Source: Sepioteuthis lessoniana
Lineage: Eukaryota; Mollusca; Cephalopoda; Myopsida; Loliginidae
DNA: 64,000 nucleotides
Reading direction: 5' to 3'
NCBI GenBank assembly: GCA_963585895.1
Contig: OY757911.1
Coordinates: 62,522,965-62,586,964, forward strand
The notes under the pieces were generated by a model that had not been told where the DNA came from, ran no database searches, and saw only the letters and a program-made list of their open reading frames with translations. The position numbers were made by a program, and so were the translations under genes. Positions 21,826 through 33,069 of the stretch are shown piece by piece. Numbering within the stretch: position 1 is the stretch's first letter; the number at the start of each line of letters is the position of its first letter.

Positions 21826-22254
21826 CTGGTTTTGGTTTGGTTTGTTTTGTTTTATGGCGTATCAACCATTTTAAGTTACTTAATGTCTGATCCATTTTAT
21901 TCGTATAAACAGTTCTATTTCAAACTATTCAATTTAGTATAAGTACAGTTTCTTTGTTCACACACAGTTAAATGTAAAAACAGTTCTATTTCAAGTAATT
22001 CAGTTTAGCATAAGTTCAATGTTTAGTTCTATCTGACTCATAGATAGGACCTTATCAAGTGCTACAATACCAGAACGGAGTGGACCTGACAGCGATGGCA
22101 ATAAAGGAGCACTACACATTCCTTAAAGCTTCAGCATTACTGTAGCCTCACTATCAGAGTGTTTAGTGTCATATAGAGGGCATTCGTTAGAGAAGTCTTA
22201 CTCCTACGCAGAGAAGCAGTCGGCGTATTCTGTAGCTCCAACCGACTGGGCCAG
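21826..22254 (-). mobile_element. Family H retroposon, short monomer
   Basis: Tail (21826-21890), two to three core units, then head to about 22250. The hairpin is CAGTCGG/CCGACTG with loop changes. Repeats GGGGTTAG at 21818-21825 and 22255-22262 are a probable 8-bp target-site duplication. At 430 bp it is shorter than other copies because it has fewer tandem units. Confidence 0.75.
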
Positions 22255-22397
22255 GGGGTTAGTTGTTTGGTTAGTTGGTTCGGAAAAATAAAGTATCGAA
22301 TGTGCTCAGATTTCAGGTGAAATTAGTTTGATATGAACCATCATCTAGGTTAAAGGAAATTATGCTCAAAATCTATAGGAAATTATATGTATATGTA

Positions 22398-22660
22398 TTT
22401 ACCAACACCTCCACACAAGCTGGATATGACACAGGATCATTTTTTAGTGGAGTTTAACAGGTTTGAATTCTGAGTCCTTTCTACTTGACAGGTTACAATA
22501 CCAAAGTTAAAGAGCCCAGTCTGTCCTAATATTTACCCATAGAGAATATCTTGGAAGCATACCTTTCTGAATCACCATTTTCAATGCAAACAATCTCGTT
22601 TAGTATTTGAACTCGGGCCGCCATTTCCATTCTTATGCCAATAACGTTTACACAACGAGG
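22398..22660 (-). mobile_element. SINE2
   Basis: Reverse-oriented SINE2 with the 3' tail complement (GCTGGATATGACACAGGATC), middle (AGAGCCCAGTCTGTCCTAAT), a shortened central domain and head complement (ATTTGAACTCGGGCCGCC). It is moderately diverged. Confidence 0.8.
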
Positions 22661-22674
22661 TTAGTATTATTTAT

Positions 22675-22800
22675 ATACTCATAGCTGGAGGAAGAACACA
22701 TGGATCGATGGTTTAGCACGAAGTAACGTACTAACAGCCTTGATTTGAACTCAGATCGCAGATTCCATATTCTACGACGAAAACCAATACGCGAACGTCT
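22675..22800 (-). mobile_element. SINE2 5' fragment
   Basis: A second partial copy begins in the central domain (CATAGCTGGAGGAAGAACAC) and ends in the head complement (TTGATTTGAACTCAGATCGC, CGACGAAAACCAATACGCG). Only the 5' half is present. Confidence 0.6.
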
Positions 22801-23460
22801 TTCAATCAAAATAAGCAAAAATATTATAATTTATGTCTTTGGCAATAATTTAATTAAAAATGATCAATAAGATACTGCATCATTTAATAATTTAATTAAA
22901 AATGGCCAGTAAGATACTGCATCATTTAAAGCAAACTGTTGAAAAGAACAATTATGTACCAGCTCCTTTCGATAAATACCTATAATTTCTTTTTAAACAG
23001 ATAAGTATATTTAACTCAGAAAAACCGTACTAAAATGATATTCAAACAAAGGCAAGTTTGGATGTTCTCATTTTCTGTGTAGATCAAAACCTTTATTTTT
23101 CTTTCCTCAGCTTCTCAGTTTTCCATTTTCTCTGTTGCCTCGATATTCTAAACTTTTCCAGAGTATCTAGTGTGATCTCTTAAAATAACTCTTGCTTCAT
23201 ATTATTTTCTCTTTAACAATCTTACAAATATATCTATTACTTCTTCTAAGCACAGCTGCCTCCTTTATCTTATTAATAGCACAGAAACTTATACTGCGTT
23301 AACAATATTTATTATAAATTACATACCCCTCTTTTCTGCTGCTTTCTGTTGTGTGAAAAAGTTCTCGGCGTCAGACTGAATGAATAGTAAAAAATGCTGT
23401 AGATTTATGTATTCAGCTATTACTTTGAATAACTTACTTTTTATTCACTCATTGTGTGGG
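22801..23460. other. AT-rich DNA with one short duplication
   Basis: A block with AATTAAAAATG and TAAGATACTGCATCATTTAA occurs twice around 22845-22930. Nothing else is recognised. Confidence 0.5.
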
Positions 23461-23464
23461 GTTG

Positions 23465-23664
23465 ACTTACTTGAATAGTGGTAAAAGCGATGGATTGTAA
23501 AATCGAATCGAACTATTTCGATCATTTTCGGACTAATGCCCAAGAGAATTGTAAGAACCTACTTATCTCCCTAGCTATGGCTTAAATATCACCACCACTG
23601 TTCTTCTACAGGAATGGTTTTTGCATGAAATCACCTATGAAGGTTGATATGCTAAAAAACAAAG
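23465..23664 (+). mobile_element. SINE1, diverged
   Basis: Head (GGTAAAAGCGATGGATTGTAA), central domain (GCCCAAGAGAATTGTAAGAAC, CTAGCTATGGCTTAAATA) and tail (GAAGGTTGATATGCTAAAAA) are in order on the plus strand, with many substitutions. Confidence 0.65.
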
Positions 23665-24039
23665 ACACCTTACCAAATGAACTTTTGTTGATGTTGTTTT
23701 TGATATTTGACGAATAAAGTAGCAAAAATTAATAGTCTAAAATAGAAGACATCATCAACGTTACTTGCATAGCTAATATAGCGTGATTGGGAAGCTTATG
23801 GAGGATCAAACTTAGAAAGAGAACGTAGACTAATTCCTGGGGAAGGAGAGAGAGAGAAGAAAAATAATAAGAGGTAAAAGCAGACAGAGAGTCTACAGAA
23901 CAGCCAGCTGACCTGAGCGAGTCAGTCCAAAGCACTGGTTGTTGATCAGCCAGTCACGGCTTAATGACGACAGTAATTTAAAAAAAAACTACAAAAAAAA
24001 AACAAAAAAAAACAGGATCCCAAATCTTCTGCCAAGGTG

Positions 24040-24535
24040 TGGAACCTCCGGAAACGGATATGTCCCTTCCCTCCGACTCTTTAGTTCTAAGGGGACGACT
24101 GGAGTTTGAGAGTTAGTTGGCTAGGAGACGTGATGACGTAAATACGACTGCTGAACACTAGCCATGAAGATATTAAGAGAAACGAAAATTACGAGCCTCC
24201 TTTTGGAGGAGAGCTCCGAAAAGAGGTCTAATACCTGACGCACAACAGTGACGACAAAATCAGCAATCAAAAGCGTTAGAGCTACAACACGAAGCCGAAT
24301 AGTTAAAGGCGAATTTCTAGCCTCTCTTTTTCACTTCATGACATGTTGTTTCTTTTTGTTCAGCAAACGTGGTCGTCTCAGCTTTTATGATCTGTTTCTT
24401 TCCCCCGACGACTATAAAATGTTTATAAGCAAATAAAATTTTGAGTTAGTGAACCAGGACAGGGTTTCTGTGTGTTCGTTACTTTTTCCTATGGCGAAGT
24501 TATATCTGGGTTCGACTACCATGTAAAACGTATAG
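24040..24535 (+). mobile_element. LTR-like fossil, second family
   Basis: This GC-richer block has GACTATAAAATG (TATA-like) near 24410 followed by AAATAAAATTTTG (polyadenylation-like). It ends GGCGAAGTTATATCTGGG. A homologous block with the same order and a similar end lies at 28180-28493. The resemblance to an LTR is structural. Its exact start, duplication and family were not determined, and it carries no coding genes. Confidence 0.35.
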
Positions 24536-24661
24536 ATTCCCGCTTAAAACTATGCACTGCGTGGTGGTACATGAATATTAAAAAATATCTTCTACTTATA
24601 TAAATCAAAACAAGATTTATTTAAGCAATAATATATGCTTTTATGTGTATGGTAAAAATAA

Positions 24662-24692
<31 letters not shown>
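24662..24692. repeat. (TA)n microsatellite
   Basis: Uninterrupted TA dinucleotides. Confidence 0.95.
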
Positions 24693-24696
<4 letters not shown>

Positions 24697-24699
24697 ATG

Positions 24700-25440
24700 G
24701 AGATCTATGCGTCTGCAGCTGAAACTACAGACATCATAATTCCCTTATCTATTCACGTTACATTTTCCATGATTTCTTTTATCCCAATCGTTTAGAAAAT
24801 TGTTTTATATTATTAATAAAATTGACCTTCTTTGCATATCTACAACGTGCAATTGTTTTTATCTATACAACAAAATAACAGTTTACAGTGGGAATAGGAT
24901 GGCTAATTCGCATATTCATTTTCAAAATTCGATTTTCAAAAAATATTTGCTTCGTATTATTGATTTCGACAAGTTTGTTTTTTAAAGAAATATAAGCAAA
25001 AATCTAAAGGAAATCTATTTGAAATAATGTTATTCTTTATTGACTAATTTACTTAAAAATTTAAATTTAGCCGTGAAAGCTGGGAATAATGAAAAGAGCT
25101 AGCGTCAGAACTGTTTTATTCGTCAATTATATCCCATCTGTTTCAAAGAAGTTTAACGAAATAATTTAATTCTAAATAATAATAATAAATGATACTTTTC
25201 ATTTTATCAATTTTTTTTTTCTTTTTACTTTGTCCAATATTAATATTTTAAAAACATTTGCACTCACATAAAGCAACGCAATGTATGATCTTATGTAGAA
25301 ATCAATTAGAATGAAGTAAAAAATAGTGTAATATTTTTGTCTACATTCTTTTTTATTTTCAGTAGTCTTTCTAACTGAATGTAATATTTTATTGCATTTA
25401 TAACACAATAATTTGTTCCGATTACAAGTACCAAACAATA
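24700..25440. other. AT-rich DNA, nothing recognised
   Basis: No family match or coding region is seen. Confidence 0.5.
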
Positions 25441-25444
25441 TGCT

Positions 25445-26331
25445 TAATATATTTGCACGGCACCAAATGTAGTACCATTGCTTGGGCATGGGTTTTTAGG
25501 GTCTAATTCTGCTTATGGCTGTGTCGTGGGTTATCCATATTTACCAACCCCACCGCTCGAGCAGGATATGACACAAGGTCAATTCTTTAAGCGGAGTTTA
25601 ACAGGTTTGAATTCAGAATTTACCTTCTCCTAGACTAGTTGCCTCACCAAGGCTGAAGAGTCCAGTCGGCCCTACTATGTACCTTTAGCTGGAGGGAGAG
25701 TAATTGGATTCATACCTTTCCCAAGAGTATTAGTCCTATGTGAAATGCAATCAGTTTCGTCCAGGATTTGAACTCGTGTCCCAGGGTCCATTTCCTACGA
25801 CGATAACCATTACACCACAGGTACTTCCATAATAATGCTGTGGGTTATCAGTGGCGAATCCTGCGTCTGGCTGTGCTGTGGATTTTCAGACACCAAATGT
25901 AATACTATCGTTTTGTTCGGCACCAAATGTAACACTATGGTTTGCTCCATCGGAGCACTTATCTTGGGCACGGCACCAAATATATTGTACTATGGTTTGG
26001 TCCGGCACCAATTATAAGTCTATCGCTTAGTCCGGTACCAAATGATATGATGTTCTGGGGTCGGTTACCATTTGTAACGCTATCGTTTGGGTACGGTTCT
26101 AAATGTAACAATATCTTGGCGCGGCACCACTGTATCAATATCGCGGTCATGACTACCTACTCCGATACAAGCACCAAATGTAATACCGTTATGAACGATA
26201 TTTTTGCGTTAACAAATGTATTAATAATGACTCGTCTTATAATCTATATTATATCAGGTAATAGCGCCAAATGCAGGACTATTGTTCTCACGGTACTTTT
26301 ACTTTAGTCTTAGCCTGGTAATGGCACCAAA
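25445..26331. repeat. Degenerate tandem array, about 30-bp unit
   Basis: About twelve units resemble GGCACCAAATGTAATACTAT followed by CGTTTGGTCC. One lies left of the SINE2 insertion and the rest run from 25891 to 26331. The units are strongly diverged but the GCACCAAATGT core recurs every 28-32 bp in the middle. The array hosts SINE2 (25541-25828) and ends at the solo LTR starting 26332. Confidence 0.7.
25541..25828 (-). mobile_element. SINE2, full length
   Basis: This is one of the best SINE2 copies. Tail complement (AGCAGGATATGACACAAGG), central domain (CATACCTTTCCCAAGAGTAT) and head complement (GTCCAGGATTTGAACTCGTG, CGATAACCATTACACCACAG) are all present. It interrupts the 30-bp array. 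GTGGGTTATC occurs just before and just after it and may be part of a target duplication or of the array. Confidence 0.85.
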
Positions 26332-26929
26332 TGTGTTTCCAGATAGTTTGTTTATCAATCCCCTCGGTGCCACGCTATGCTTGATGGGTCAGTTGATAGG
26401 GAATAACACAATCCATCCGGAACTTCTTCTGACGGTCGAGGTGATCCGTTGGAACAAATTTGCCTAGTTGTTGGCAATTCAAAGACAAGAAGAACTCTAT
26501 GTCAACAATGAACAATCATTTATTGTTCAATGTTCAGACTGCATACAGAGAAAAAGAGAGAAAATCTGTAGGGGTCTAGGAACAGACACAAAGAGACCCA
26601 CGGCCAGCCCGAACTCTTCAAGCGCCAACTTCTAACTGTCCTAACGGACAACTTTTTCAAAATTCGTTAATCTTTATATATCTAAATTCAGGATATAGGT
26701 AGGGTGATGTTATCTTGTAAAGTTATTGCGTCAGTCACTCATGTCCCCAAATGTTTACCATGTTTTCATTTCCCCAATCAAACCTGTGACAAGACATGAA
26801 TCTATTTTATTTACATTTAGTCTTCCTGAGTTGGTCGTTGGTGTAATTACTTTAACTTTCCAATTTGACTTACATTTCCTCTCAAAGAATTTAGCAAACT
26901 TAGCAGCCAGCTGAAAAACTCGCGGCACA
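26332..26929 (-). mobile_element. Solo LTR fossil, third family
   Basis: The 598-bp block begins TGTGTTTCC and ends GGCACA, giving TGTG..CACA termini. ACCAAA is repeated at 26326-26331 and 26930-26935. On the minus strand a TATATAAAG box near 26680 lies upstream of an AATAAATG signal near 26520, which sets the orientation. It appears whole as a solo LTR with no internal region. The family cannot be told from the LTR alone. The left duplication overlaps the tandem-array motif, so its length is uncertain. Confidence 0.65.
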
Positions 26930-26939
26930 ACCAAACCAG

Positions 26940-27192
26940 ATAATAAAATGATTAACCATCACGGCTACTGAGTTACACATTAAAACTAATGTACTTGCAC
27001 ATGTTTTCGCCAGAGTAAATATAACTGAGAATAGCATAGACACAGAGTTAACGGCGCTTAGAACTGTCAGTGTCTCGCCTATGTTATCATTGAATCAAGT
27101 CCCACAAAGTCCAACAAAGTCTGATGATAGCATAGGTGAGAAACTGATACTCAATACGCGTGGTTGCCTCTTAATCTAAGCTAACAGGAAAA

Positions 27193-27226
<34 letters not shown>

Positions 27227-27460
27227 TCACTGATATTGTGTTATCTTAATTTATAAATATGGCAAACTATATATATATATATAGCGAAGGTTATGAAAGA
27301 ATCCCTGTGGCATATTGGCTGACGTGCTGGATTGTGTCATCGTAATAAACAGGTTATATTGAAGATTACAAATATTAATACAATAATTAATTAATTATCA
27401 ATTTTGATAAAACCTACTGATATGAAAAAATTCATGACTAAATAATGCCTTATAATTCTC
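26940..27460. other. AT-rich DNA with (TA)n tracts
   Basis: TA tracts lie at 27197-27225 and 27270-27283. A tRNA-like stretch near 27310-27345 (GGCTGACGTGCTGGATTG) may be a damaged SINE head. Nothing else is recognised. Confidence 0.4.
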
Positions 27461-27461
27461 G

Positions 27462-27610
27462 AGCTGACGTGGTTCGCTTGTTGGCTGAGATGTATGATAC
27501 TAAGTCTAACGTAAAGTTGGGCGTGTTTCGATCCTAGTTTCAAGCTTCCTGCGTGTCTAACCACACTGAAGAGTTGTGATACAACGAAACAGTCTGTCTC
27601 TGGATGACAA
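27462..27610 (+). mobile_element. SINE4, tRNA-derived SINE
   Basis: The tRNA-like head (TGACGTGGTTCGCTTGTTGG, box B-like GTGTTTCGATCCTAG) is followed by the body CACTGAAGAGTTGTGATACA and the ending CTGTCTCTGGATGACAA. It runs into (TA)n. The layout is the same as at 2733-2885. Confidence 0.65.
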
Positions 27611-27619
27611 TATATATGA

Positions 27620-28175
27620 ATATATATATATATACATGTGCAGTGGATAAAGCAGAAAATGAATAAATAAAAATTCTATCAGCTGATTTCATTTCTATAA
27701 AGTGCTCAAAAGGTTTGCAGAAGAACAGAAATACAAAATCTTTTCCTGTATGCAAAGATAATACGAATCAGAGTATAGATATTTTTAAATAGATATAGAT
27801 AAAATTCGGGCAATGAAATATAGCAGTAATTGTTAATTTAACATTAAGGAATCTATTTTGTGCGCTTAAAGAAATCTTTATATAGGAATATCATTATGTA
27901 GGGGGAGAATTAGTCATGCTTTAACGGATATGAATGTGAACAGCAGCTAATTGTATATCACCCCGGGACAGATGAATATTTCTGACCCAAATATGAATGC
28001 AAACATTCGTATAACGTAATCGAACGGCTCATAGAAAATTGACTGAATAGATATATAAATAGATAAAGCAGACAGCAGTCGCTGAATAAGAAGCCTGAAA
28101 ATGACTTAGGAAAATTGGAGGTCCGAAAGCTTGTACGCATGCTCGGTGCGAGTAGAAGTTGCTTGTGACACGACA
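27620..28175. other. AT-rich DNA, nothing recognised
   Basis: No family match or coding region is seen. Confidence 0.5.
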
Positions 28176-28179
28176 GGCG

Positions 28180-28493
28180 GAAGTAAGAGGACAATTTGTG
28201 TCCTTTCCATAGTCGACGACAGGACTCGATAAGGTGAAGACGTCAGTAGAAACTGAGCCACGAAGATGTAAGAAGAAAGTATTAGACCCAGTGTACAAGC
28301 ACGTTAGAAGTAGGAACATTTTAAGGTCTGTATCTGCTTTCTCTTTCTCACTTGGATATGTTGCTTAATTTTGTCTAGATGACGGTCATCTCATGCGTCC
28401 ATATTCACTTCTTTTTTTTTTTTTAGTAAATAAACTTTTGATGGACATTTAACAGTTTCGCACTTGTCAACTTGTTACCACGACAAAGTTACA
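28180..28493 (+). mobile_element. LTR-like fossil, second family
   Basis: Homologous in order to 24040-24535: shared blocks around GAAGACGTCAGTAGAAACTG and CTCTTTCTCACTTGGATATG, an AATAAAC signal near 28430, and the ending ACGACAAAGTTACACCGGGG. The LTR identity is inferred from layout and the two-copy comparison. Boundaries are approximate. Confidence 0.35.
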
Positions 28494-28664
28494 CCGGGGT
28501 TCTAAAGTTTCTTTTGTACTGCTTTGGTATAGGTTCAGTTTAAGAAAAATGAAACGAATTGAAATAGAATTTATTTTTTAAAGAAAATTTTGGTGATTTT
28601 CGCTCAAAAGAAATAATCCAAAGGTACTGGAATAAACAATAATTAATTACTTTCTGTTAGTTGA

Positions 28665-29780
28665 TAGGTTGGTTGTATTGTTTTATGGCATATCGTCACT
28701 TTTTGGATCATTTAACGCCGAATTAAATTTCAAACAATTCAGTTTTGTATAAGAATGTTTTTGTTTACAAATAGTTGAACATCAAAACAGTTCAGTTAAA
28801 TGTCAAAACAGTTCTATTTCAAACAATTCAGTTTAGCATAAGTACACAGTTTTAATGTCAAAAACAGTTCTATTACAAACAATGCAGTTTAGCAAAAGTA
28901 CACAGTTTTGTTTTATATGTCCCAACGGGTAGAGTGTTCGCTTAATGATCTGAGAGACATGGGTTCAATCGCAGGTTGCGTCATACCAAAGACTTTAAAA
29001 GTGGTAATTGATACCTCCTTACTTAGCACTCAGCAATATAAGTTACGTATCAAGGGTACAGTGGAGCAATCCAGGGAAAAATGTAGCGCCCCCCCTACAC
29101 CTCAGTGTAGTAGCTATTGAAATGGGAGCCTTCTGGTTGCCCTCGACTACGGTCGACAACTTTCCTTTTTTTTTACTTTGACCCAAAGATATGACCCAAT
29201 CAAGTGGACCAGGAGCGATGGCAGCGACTCCGCATTCCCCAAAGCACCACCAGTACTAGAACCGCATCATCAGACTGCTCAGTGTCATATACAGGACACT
29301 CATTGGAGGGTCTTAACCCTCTGCATAGAAGCTTTCGGTGTTTTGTACATCCCTTGCTGACTAGGCAATACACAGATTTAAATGTAAAAACAGTTCTATT
29401 TCAAATAATTCAGTTTGTCATAAGTACGCAGATTAAATGTAAAAACAGTTCTATTTCAAACAAGTAACTTTAGCATAAGTACGCAGTTTAAATGTCAAAA
29501 TAATACTATTTCAAGCAATTCAGTTTAGCAAAAGTGCACAGTTTAGTTCTATTTGACCCATAGATTGGACCTTATCAGTTGCTAACACTCCGGGCCAGAG
29601 TGGAACTGGGAGCAACTGCAATAAACGGGTACTCCACATTCCCCAAAGCTCCTGCATTGCTGGAACATCACCATCAAATTATTTCATGTCATAATCTGGA
29701 CACTCGTTGGTGATGGGGAATCTTACCCCTCTGAAGAGAAGCAGTCGTAGTATTCTACTGCTCCAGCCGACTGGGCAGAC
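28665..29780 (-). mobile_element. Family H dimer with one duplication pair
   Basis: The order on the plus strand is tail (28665-28725), core units, interruption by SINE3, first head (29170-29366), core units (29380-29535) and second head (29540-29780). Read in element direction this is head-core-head-core-tail. TTAGTTGA flanks the whole array (28657-28664 and 29781-29788), and there is no tail or duplication between the two heads. The dimer therefore seems to have been inserted, or expanded, as one unit. Confidence 0.7.
28915..29165 (+). mobile_element. SINE3 nested in family H
   Basis: Head (CAACGGGTAGAGTGTTCGCT, box B-like GGGTTCAATCGCAGG), body (CACTCAGCAATATAAGTTAC, GGAGCAATCCAGGGAAAAAT) and a T-rich end near 29168 match the SINE3 copies at 4195 and 30170. 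It splits an H core unit, so it arrived later than that H copy. Confidence 0.75.
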
Positions 29781-29789
29781 TTAGTTGAG

Positions 29790-30165
29790 GATGTACGGGC
29801 AAGTCCGTACTAACTGAAGAAATATTTTTTCTTCGCTTATTTTTACAATTCAAGTAGGCAGGAAATTAGCAAAAAAAGTTCATGATTTAGCTAAGGTTCT
29901 AATAAGCGAAGAAATTGTAATTTTAATATTTTTTTTATGGGAAAAGATTTCTATAATTATTTTGCATTTTGAAGCTTCAAATATTTTGCAGCAAGTCAAA
30001 TATTGACCTCGGCGAAGTCTTTCGAATTTTAAAAACCAGATCAAATGGTTTATGAATGCAAAAATTCAGATACAAAAATTACAACGTCTTGAGCCAATTC
30101 TTGGCAAAAAAATTGAACATTTTTGAAGGGAAATAAGATGAGTTCCCATTTATATATATAAAGTA
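29790..30165. other. AT-rich DNA, nothing recognised
   Basis: No family match or coding region is seen. Confidence 0.5.
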
Positions 30166-30169
30166 AAGT

Positions 30170-30362
30170 GAATAACCGTAGTAGAGGGCGACCCGAAGGC
30201 TCCTTTTTCATTAGCCAATACACCGAGGAGTAGAGAAGGGCGCCACTCCTTTCCCTGGATTGCTCCACTTTACCCTTAATTCCTACCTGATAATGTTGAG
30301 TGTTAAGCAAGGTGGCATCTGGTTGCATTTTTGAGTCTTTGGTTTGACTCGACCGGGGATCG
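30170..30362 (-). mobile_element. SINE3, head replaced by microsatellite
   Basis: The tail (GTAAAGTGAATAACCGTAGT) and body (CCCTGGATTGCTCCACTTTA, TTGAGTGTTAAGCAAGGTGG) match SINE3. The copy stops at GACTCGACCGGGGATCGAA, inside the tRNA-like head. A (TA)n/(GA)n tract begins at 30363. Confidence 0.75.
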
Positions 30363-30383
30363 AATATATATATATATATATAT

Positions 30384-30436
<53 letters not shown>

Positions 30437-30579
30437 CATCTACAAAACCCACACATTAGCATATCCTTATAAGCATTTACGAAAGTCATATGCATAAATA
30501 TGCATTTCCAATACACACATGCACATCCACATCCACATACCAATACGCACACACACGCGCACGCGCGCGCACGCGTGAG

Positions 30580-30631
<52 letters not shown>
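30363..30631. repeat. (TA)n-(GA)n and (CA)n-(TA)n microsatellites
   Basis: TA then GA repeats at 30363-30434. CA/CG-rich then TA repeats at 30545-30631. Confidence 0.95.
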
Positions 30632-30634
<3 letters not shown>

Positions 30635-30882
30635 AGACAAGTATTCATACGAAAGTTATCTTAACACGTTAAGATTCCCCATATGTTCCTCATTCAAAGT
30701 TGATCAAAATGAGTGTAGAAAATTAAGTTATGATACAAGAGAAACTTTCTGAGTTTTCATTATATACTCCATAAATCCCTTATCTCACAGACTTTTTCCT
30801 TTAATTTGATACAGTCACAGTCAGATAACCTCTTTCATTCTACTTTATCACCATTTGTTCTTTTGACGAATTCCATGTGACA

Positions 30883-31413
30883 CAGCCCAGTCGGTTGGGG
30901 CAGTAGAATACACCGACTTCCTCTCTGAAGAGGGGTAATACTCCACCCTCACGAGTGTCGTGGATAAGACACTAAACAATCTGATGGTGATGTGGAACAT
31001 CTAAAGAATTTTGAATACTATTCATAACCATTACTCCCAGGTCCACTCTAACTCAGAATGGTTTTACCTGATGTGGTTTCATCCATTGGTCAAATAGAAC
31101 TTTAAAACCAAGAACTGTTTAATCAGTTACCTATGTGCAAACAAATCTCTGATGTTATTGAGAATTGTTAGTTTTAGATAGCTACACCATTTAACTGTGT
31201 GCAAATGAATGAATAGTGTTGAATAGAATTATTAGATTATTAATGTTAAAAGCAATACTTGAAACCACCTGTGTACAAACGAGCTCTTGCTCGTTTAAAA
31301 ATGTTTTTTATAAACTAGTTGTTTACAAATCACATATTAATGTAGAAACATGATTTGACATTAAATAACCTACAAAGTTTGATATGCCATAAAATCCAAC
31401 CAACCAATTTATA
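30883..31413 (+). mobile_element. Family H retroposon, plus orientation
   Basis: The head starts GCCCAGTCGGTTGGGG, has CACCGACT as the second hairpin arm, and continues to about 31090. Core units of both kinds follow, then the tail (ACATTAAATAACCTACAAAG, GATATGCCATAAAATCC) with a CCAACCAACCAA end. CATGTGACA (30874-30882) and CATGAGACA (31414-31422) form a 9-bp duplication with one mismatch. This copy gives the reading direction of the family most clearly. Confidence 0.8.
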
Positions 31414-31569
31414 CATGAGACATTTGAACATTTCTCTAAGGTGCAGTAGTCTATTTAGCCGATAGGCTAAATTTGAGTATATCAAAGTGGTCAGTCAGTA
31501 TTGCTGCCAAATAAGTGGGTTTCTTATCAAACTATTTTTATAAGAAATCCTGATTCTATACAATCTTCT

Positions 31570-31800
31570 CAGTCGCTTAGCGAAACGGTTATTTTCAAAA
31601 GAAATATACTTCAAATCCTGGACGAAGTCGATTGAATTTCACTTTGCGCTAATGCCCTTGGAAGAGTCATGTATATATTTATTCCCGCCCACCCTCATTC
31701 CAACTAAAGGCAGCAAGTCATGGTAGGGGGAAGTACTGTACTCTGCTCAAAACGTTGAACTTGTGCCAAATCCTGCTCAAAGCGGATAGGTTGGGTCAAT
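31570..31800 (+). mobile_element. SINE2, diverged
   Basis: Head (CTTAGCGAAACGGTTATTTTC, CTTCAAATCCTGGACGAAGT), a short central part (TAATGCCCTTGGAAGAGTCA) and tail-like TCCTGCTCAAAGCGGATAGG are on the plus strand. The middle has been rearranged. Confidence 0.55.
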
Positions 31801-32535
31801 ATATGCTAGCATCTCAACCACGTGCCAAAAAGTTTATACTAATTTTAGTAATTAAGCTAAGTTTAATAATTATATGGTTTATATGGGATGATTTATTACT
31901 CGTGACAATACAGTAAGTATTCTTTTTCTAATTCATTTTATTACCAATTTATGGATACTTTATAAGCTCAGCTCAGTTTTTCGGCGCGTCTTGTGATTTT
32001 ATGAATCACTTTCTGTAGTTTAGAGAATGGCTAACTATTTATGTATGACTATCACTCCAAAAGGGTTATGTGCGATTCAGTACGCAAACAAATTAAGGTA
32101 ATTTCATGAATGCACAATAAAATACTGACGCTTAAATTTAATTACGTATCCCTGAACTGTAAATATTTTATTTCTCCTTTAATTTAGGAAAACAGCTGAC
32201 TAATTAGGCATTCTACTCGATCAAGTGATTTTTAACTTTTAATTCATGTCATTTCAAGAAAAGTAATTATTCTGACAGCTATTGCTATTTTTACCTACAC
32301 AGCGTTTCGGCTGGCATATTCTCACGCCATATTTAAGTATGTATAAAAGAGTTTCCAGTTTGCTAAAATTGTAGCAAAAAGAAGAAATCGATACAAATAT
32401 GTTGATAAGAAATCCCCGTTCTAAGCAATAAACTCATAGATGCATGCTAACAATGAGGGATTATCTGTGAAAGAGTGAATGTCGAAAAACTCGGTGATAT
32501 AATAACAGCGATCCCACAGGTTTTTTTTTGTGGAG
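31801..32535. other. AT-rich DNA, nothing recognised
   Basis: No family match or coding region is seen. Confidence 0.5.
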
Positions 32536-32539
32536 TTCA

Positions 32540-32810
32540 AAGGTGTCTGTACCAGTAAATTAGGGATTTCATGGGGTATAATTGGTTCTGTAGTCTGTTG
32601 CGTTCATTAAGACACGCCTTGCAGTTACGAACCATGTCTTTGATTTCTGTCGTGATCTCAGTAAACATGTTCTCTTGGTTGGATAATACACTTCTCAATA
32701 CCTTGGTGTTCTGGGAGGATGCGATTTCGGAATTTCTTCACATAGATCAGTTGGGACGATTATTCTGCACCCTTTTAGAAAGATTCCATTTAGCATAGAG
32801 ATGCCCTTAC
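32540..32810 (-). mobile_element. Ty3/Gypsy pol fossil, integrase zinc-binding region
   Basis: Minus-strand translations resemble the segment of Gypsy-type pol that contains the N-terminal zinc-binding module of integrase. It is a short, broken fragment with no LTRs or other pol domains attached, and looks old. The call rests on recognition of a short conserved segment. Confidence 0.5.
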
Positions 32811-33069
32811 AATTGTAGAATAATTTTACTTTTTGTTTTTCAGTCCATCCATGTACATCAAATCTTTTCCTTGATTATTCCGTGATATGTATAAATCCTT
32901 ATTATTCACTCAATAATAGATAGATAGATAGATGTACATGAGTGGATGTGTGTTCATAGATGGATGACGAAAGAAAGCATTTTATCTATAGGATATTTTG
33001 GACAGCAATAGATTTTCAGGAAGATCGTTCTTTGTCTATTTTGGAGTGAAGTCTCCACAAAGAGCTGTG

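Noticed and set aside
25445-26331. CRISPR-like array
   Set aside because: The repeats are diverged and continuous without unique spacers of fixed length, and the window is eukaryotic.
30283-30648. Serine/leucine- and tyrosine/isoleucine-repeat protein
   Set aside because: The frame is generated by (GA)n, (CA)n and (TA)n microsatellites and has no other content.
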